Below, one piece after another: positions 5,804 through 6,473 of a DNA stretch of 6,473 nucleotides. This DNA is from Candidatus Omnitrophota bacterium (GTDB lineage Bacteria > Omnitrophota > Gorgyraeia > Gygaellales > Profunditerraquicolaceae), in NCBI GenBank assembly GCA_026387555.1, contig JAPLLM010000133.1:1-6473 (forward strand). The letters run 5' to 3'. Every line of letters begins with the position of its first letter. Position 1 is the stretch's first letter. The position numbers and the translations under genes are program-made. The notes beneath the pieces are model-generated. The model was given only the letters and a program-made list of their open reading frames with translations. It made no database searches and was not told where the DNA came from.

Positions 5804-6009
5804 TTAGGGATAAATGCCCCGGGCAGGATGAGAGGAATATAAAACCCGGAAATCTAAAATGCCCGAATTGTGGTTATGCCGTGGAGATTTTTTCCGACGA
5901 ACTAAAAAGAAGGTGCCCCAAATGTAAAAAATTGGTTTATCAGGAGAAATTGCCGACCTGTACGGATTGGTGTAAGAGCGCGCAGGAGTGTATTCAAAAT
6001 AGAAGATGA
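5800..6009 (+). CDS. Small eight-cysteine zinc-ribbon protein
   Basis: A 69-residue protein with a rubredoxin-like zinc ribbon, CPNCGY (Cys21, 24) and CPKC (Cys39, 42), separated by the acidic segment AVEIFSDELKRR. An N-terminal KCPGQDERN (Cys6) and a C-terminal PTCTDWCKSAQEC (Cys54, 58, 64) flank it. This CPGQD...WC..A..C pattern recurs in small proteins of anaerobes, sometimes next to HD-domain phosphohydrolases; no function is known to me. The 14- to 15-residue spacing between cysteine pairs is shorter than in true rubredoxin and suits structural Zn, though Fe is possible. Translation is coupled to the ferredoxin-like gene: the ATG overlaps its TGA (ATGA), with GGAG at 5789-5792. A partner or maturation role for the ferredoxin-like protein is inference. 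Confidence 0.8.
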   Translation: MIRDKCPGQDERNIKPGNLKCPNCGYAVEIFSDELKRRCPKCKKLVYQEKLPTCTDWCKSAQECIQNRR

Positions 6010-6042
6010 CAAGGCCGGGTTATAGATTTATAATATAATCAC
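6006..6042 (+). promoter_or_regulatory. Sigma-70-like promoter of the superoxide reductase gene
   Basis: ATGACA (6006-6011), exactly 17 bp, then a perfect TATAAT (6029-6034) are seen; a second TATAAT overlaps at 6034-6039. The predicted start is about 6041, leaving a leader of about 14 nt that just holds the ribosome site GGGAGGA (6044-6050). The -35 overlaps the stop codon of the previous gene. The 23-bp dyad of the rrf2 promoter is not repeated here; only a weak AT dyad (TTATA/TATAA, 6020-6033) is seen. Confidence 0.6.
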
Positions 6043-6054
6043 AGGGAGGAAGAA

Positions 6055-6450
6055 ATGGCAGATTTGAAAGATTTATATCAGAGTGCGGATTGGAAGACCG
6101 AAAAGCATGTTCCGGTCATTGATGCGCCGGATAAAATAAAAAAAGGCGAAACAGTCAAGATATCCGCTGTGGTAGGTAAGCAGATAGCGCACCCTAATAC
6201 CACCGAGCATCATATCAGATGGATCGAGCTTTATTTTTTGGCGGATGGGGAGAAATTTCCTTATCAGTTAGCCCGCTTTGAATTTAACAGCCACGGTGAG
6301 TCAGGGCAAGGCCCGAATACAAGCACTATCTACGCCAATCCCGAGGTAATGGTTAGTATAAAAACCGATAAGAGTGGGACTCTTCTTGCCAGCTCTTACT
6401 GTAATATACACGGTTTATGGAAGGGTTCTAAAGAATTAAAGGTGGAATAA
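6055..6450 (+). CDS. sor: Superoxide reductase (neelaredoxin-type, 1Fe-SOR)
   Basis: A complete 131-residue cytoplasmic enzyme that reduces superoxide to hydrogen peroxide without making O2, the usual superoxide defence of anaerobes. The iron-site residues are all there: EKH with Glu16, Lys17 and His18, HPN with His46, His52 in EHHI, and Cys116 and His119 in SYCNIHG. This gives the four-His/one-Cys centre plus the Glu-Lys pair that helps catalysis; the spacing matches the archaeal SORs. There is no N-terminal desulforedoxin domain, so it is the one-iron type rather than desulfoferrodoxin. Electrons usually come from rubredoxin; the upstream zinc ribbon or ferredoxin-like protein could serve, but that is not shown. 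The start is fixed by GGGAGGA (6044-6050). It follows the zinc-ribbon gene after 45 bp, so it may be read both from the rrf2 operon and from its own promoter. Confidence 0.95.
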   Translation: MADLKDLYQSADWKTEKHVPVIDAPDKIKKGETVKISAVVGKQIAHPNTTEHHIRWIELYFLADGEKFPYQLARFEFNSHGESGQGPNTSTIYANPEVMVSIKTDKSGTLLASSYCNIHGLWKGSKELKVE

Positions 6451-6463
6451 AAAGGAGGGGAAT

Positions 6464-6473
6464 ATGTGTATGA
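6464..6473 (+). CDS. Start of a further gene (partial, runs out of window)
   Basis: AAAGGAGGGG (6451-6460) lies just after the superoxide reductase stop and before ATG TGT ATG A (6464-6473), so a co-transcribed gene beginning Met-Cys-Met, or Met from 6470, is likely. Only three codons are visible, so no product can be named. Rubredoxin, rubrerythrin and flavodiiron genes often follow superoxide reductase, which is family knowledge only. Confidence 0.5.

Noticed and set aside
6020..6033. TTATA/TATAA dyad at the superoxide reductase -10 as an operator
   Set aside because: Arms are only 5 bp of A/T, expected by chance in an AT-rich promoter, and do not match the rrf2 dyad.

Overview
The window suggests an anaerobic or microaerophilic bacterium with an outer membrane. 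The evidence is an outer-membrane PagL-like protein at the left edge and an oxygen-defence cluster of the kind anaerobes use (superoxide reductase, ferredoxin-like protein, small zinc ribbon, Rrf2 regulator). An uncultured lineage such as Omnitrophota would fit the general style. That placement is an impression, not something the sequence proves. No insertion sequence, CRISPR array, tRNA or rRNA was seen.

Left part (1-540): a PagL/acyloxyacyl-hydrolase-like gene runs leftwards out of the window. It is divergent from a Ca2+-type P-type ATPase. Only 72 bp separate the two start codons, and each has a -10 box so close to its ATG that both mRNAs are predicted to be leaderless.

Middle part (541-4286): a complete 900-residue P2A-type calcium ATPase is followed after 2 bp by a 346-residue ArsP_1/DUF318-type permease. 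This looks like a two-gene cation-export operon.

Right part (4287-6473): a promoter with a near-perfect 23-bp dyad between and over its -35 and -10 elements drives a 5' leader of about 235 nt. The leader holds a 19-codon upstream ORF with an almost perfect Shine-Dalgarno, a helix pairing the predicted +1 region to bases about 130 nt downstream, a long perfect hairpin and two more GC-rich hairpins. It precedes an Rrf2 regulator with three cluster-type cysteines, a ferredoxin-like protein with an uncharacterised C-terminal domain, an eight-cysteine zinc-ribbon protein and, behind its own sigma-70-like promoter, a one-iron superoxide reductase. A further gene starts in the last 10 bases.

Working model (inference): the Fe-S regulator binds the dyad and controls its own operon, whose products handle superoxide and electron transfer. 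The structured, partly translated leader adds a second RNA-level control. This leader is the most likely undescribed element in the window.
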